The position numbers and the translations under genes are program-made. Below are positions 63,842 through 64,000 of a stretch of 64,000 nt of DNA, in pieces. The DNA comes from Candidatus Hodarchaeota archaeon. Its GTDB lineage: Archaea; Asgardarchaeota; Heimdallarchaeia; Hodarchaeales; Hodarchaeaceae. The notes below the pieces were generated by a model, which made no database searches, was not told the origin of the DNA, and saw only the letters and a list, made by a program, of their open reading frames with translations. The stretch is from positions 62,001-126,000 of the forward strand of contig JAEOSR010000163.1 of the NCBI GenBank assembly GCA_016840285.1. Reading direction: 5' to 3'. Every line of letters starts with the position of its first letter. The stretch's first letter is position 1.

Positions 63842-64000
63842 TCATATCTCTTTGAATTTTCCAAGAATTTCCTTTGGTAAGGCATAAAATCCTGTCAATA
63901 GAAAAGCTAACGAGACTAGATAGACATTAAACCAAACAAACCACATGTACTCAAGTTCTTTAAAATGCCACGGCGCCCAAGCAAGGTAGGTGATTCCAAA
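63842..64000 (-). CDS. membrane protein, C-terminal part (runs off the window)
   Basis: On the minus strand a frame enters from the right edge and ends at TGA 63842-63844, giving 52 codons with one membrane helix ('YMWFVWFNVYLVSLAFLL') and a Lys-rich end. Preceding residues include 'TYLAWAPWHFKEL'. The rest lies beyond the window, so the family cannot be named. Confidence 0.6.
   Translation of the reverse strand, partial: FGITYLAWAPWHFKELEYMWFVWFNVYLVSLAFLLTGFYALPKEILGKFKEI

Noticed and set aside
1..64000. CRISPR arrays, tRNA and rRNA genes
   Set aside because: No spaced direct-repeat array and no tRNA or rRNA signature was found in the gaps by eye; a tRNAscan or Infernal run was not possible.

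Overview
The window is a gene-dense, AT-rich chromosomal stretch from an archaeon. The archaeal signs are a PCNA / RFC-small / RFC-large replication cluster with PIP-box logic, an archease-RtcB RNA-repair operon, the radical-SAM tRNA wyosine enzyme Taw1, an isopentenyl phosphate kinase of the archaeal mevalonate route, and winged-helix regulators fused to membrane segments. Ribosome-binding sites are mostly GGTGAT or GGAG, and TTG/GTG starts are common. A bacterial-type NAD-dependent DNA ligase, cytosolic histidine kinases, TPR and WD40 proteins and an MttB-family methyltransferase suggest an Asgard (Loki/Heimdall-like) lineage. That placement is an inference: no eukaryotic signature protein lies in the window.

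Layout. 1-4.3 kb: edge of a GHMP (galactokinase-like) kinase, a small winged-helix protein, then pcn-rfcS-rfcL, with rfcS and rfcL 5 bp apart. 4.3-11.5 kb: TPR protein, M24 peptidase, AbrB-PhoU regulator, NFU-type Fe-S scaffold, soluble histidine kinase, alpha/beta hydrolase. 11.6-16.1 kb: two exported, C-terminally anchored surface proteins flanking a winged-helix membrane regulator. 16.2-21.3 kb: DUF917 protein, TPR protein, archease-RtcB and an MBL-fold hydrolase. 21.4-23.7 kb: a degenerate TnpB locus, made of a TnpB gene with one in-frame TAG and, upstream and overlapping by one base, a TnpB-N-terminus/PIN-like chimera with one in-frame TGA. 24-34 kb: nucleotidyltransferase, AsnRS, a large membrane protein, DUF92 protein, LigA, isopentenyl phosphate kinase, MobB-like GTPase, dCMP deaminase.

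34.5-50 kb: a very basic small protein, an unexplained 450-bp gap, a HAD protein lacking the nucleophilic Asp, a WD40 protein, membrane proteins, CTP synthase, flavin reductase, a trans-sulfuration PLP enzyme, PHP phosphoesterase, an MFS/GPH transporter, an MttB-family protein and an M48 protease with an extra C-terminal domain. 50.5-64 kb: Fe-S/CCG protein plus nitrilase-superfamily amidase, a coiled-coil protein, nitroreductase, a CheW-like protein followed by a soluble histidine kinase, a winged-helix protein, Taw1, two small-domain paralogues (perhaps PC4-like), HAD, GH57, M20 peptidase, a true nitrilase and the edge of a membrane protein.

Most of the window is housekeeping or scattered metabolism in short operons. 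No CRISPR array, tRNA, rRNA or intact insertion sequence was recognised. The least ordinary pieces are the TnpB/PIN locus, the CheW-like plus orphan kinase pair, the Asn-for-Asp HAD protein and the tandem small-domain proteins at 58.2-59.5 kb.
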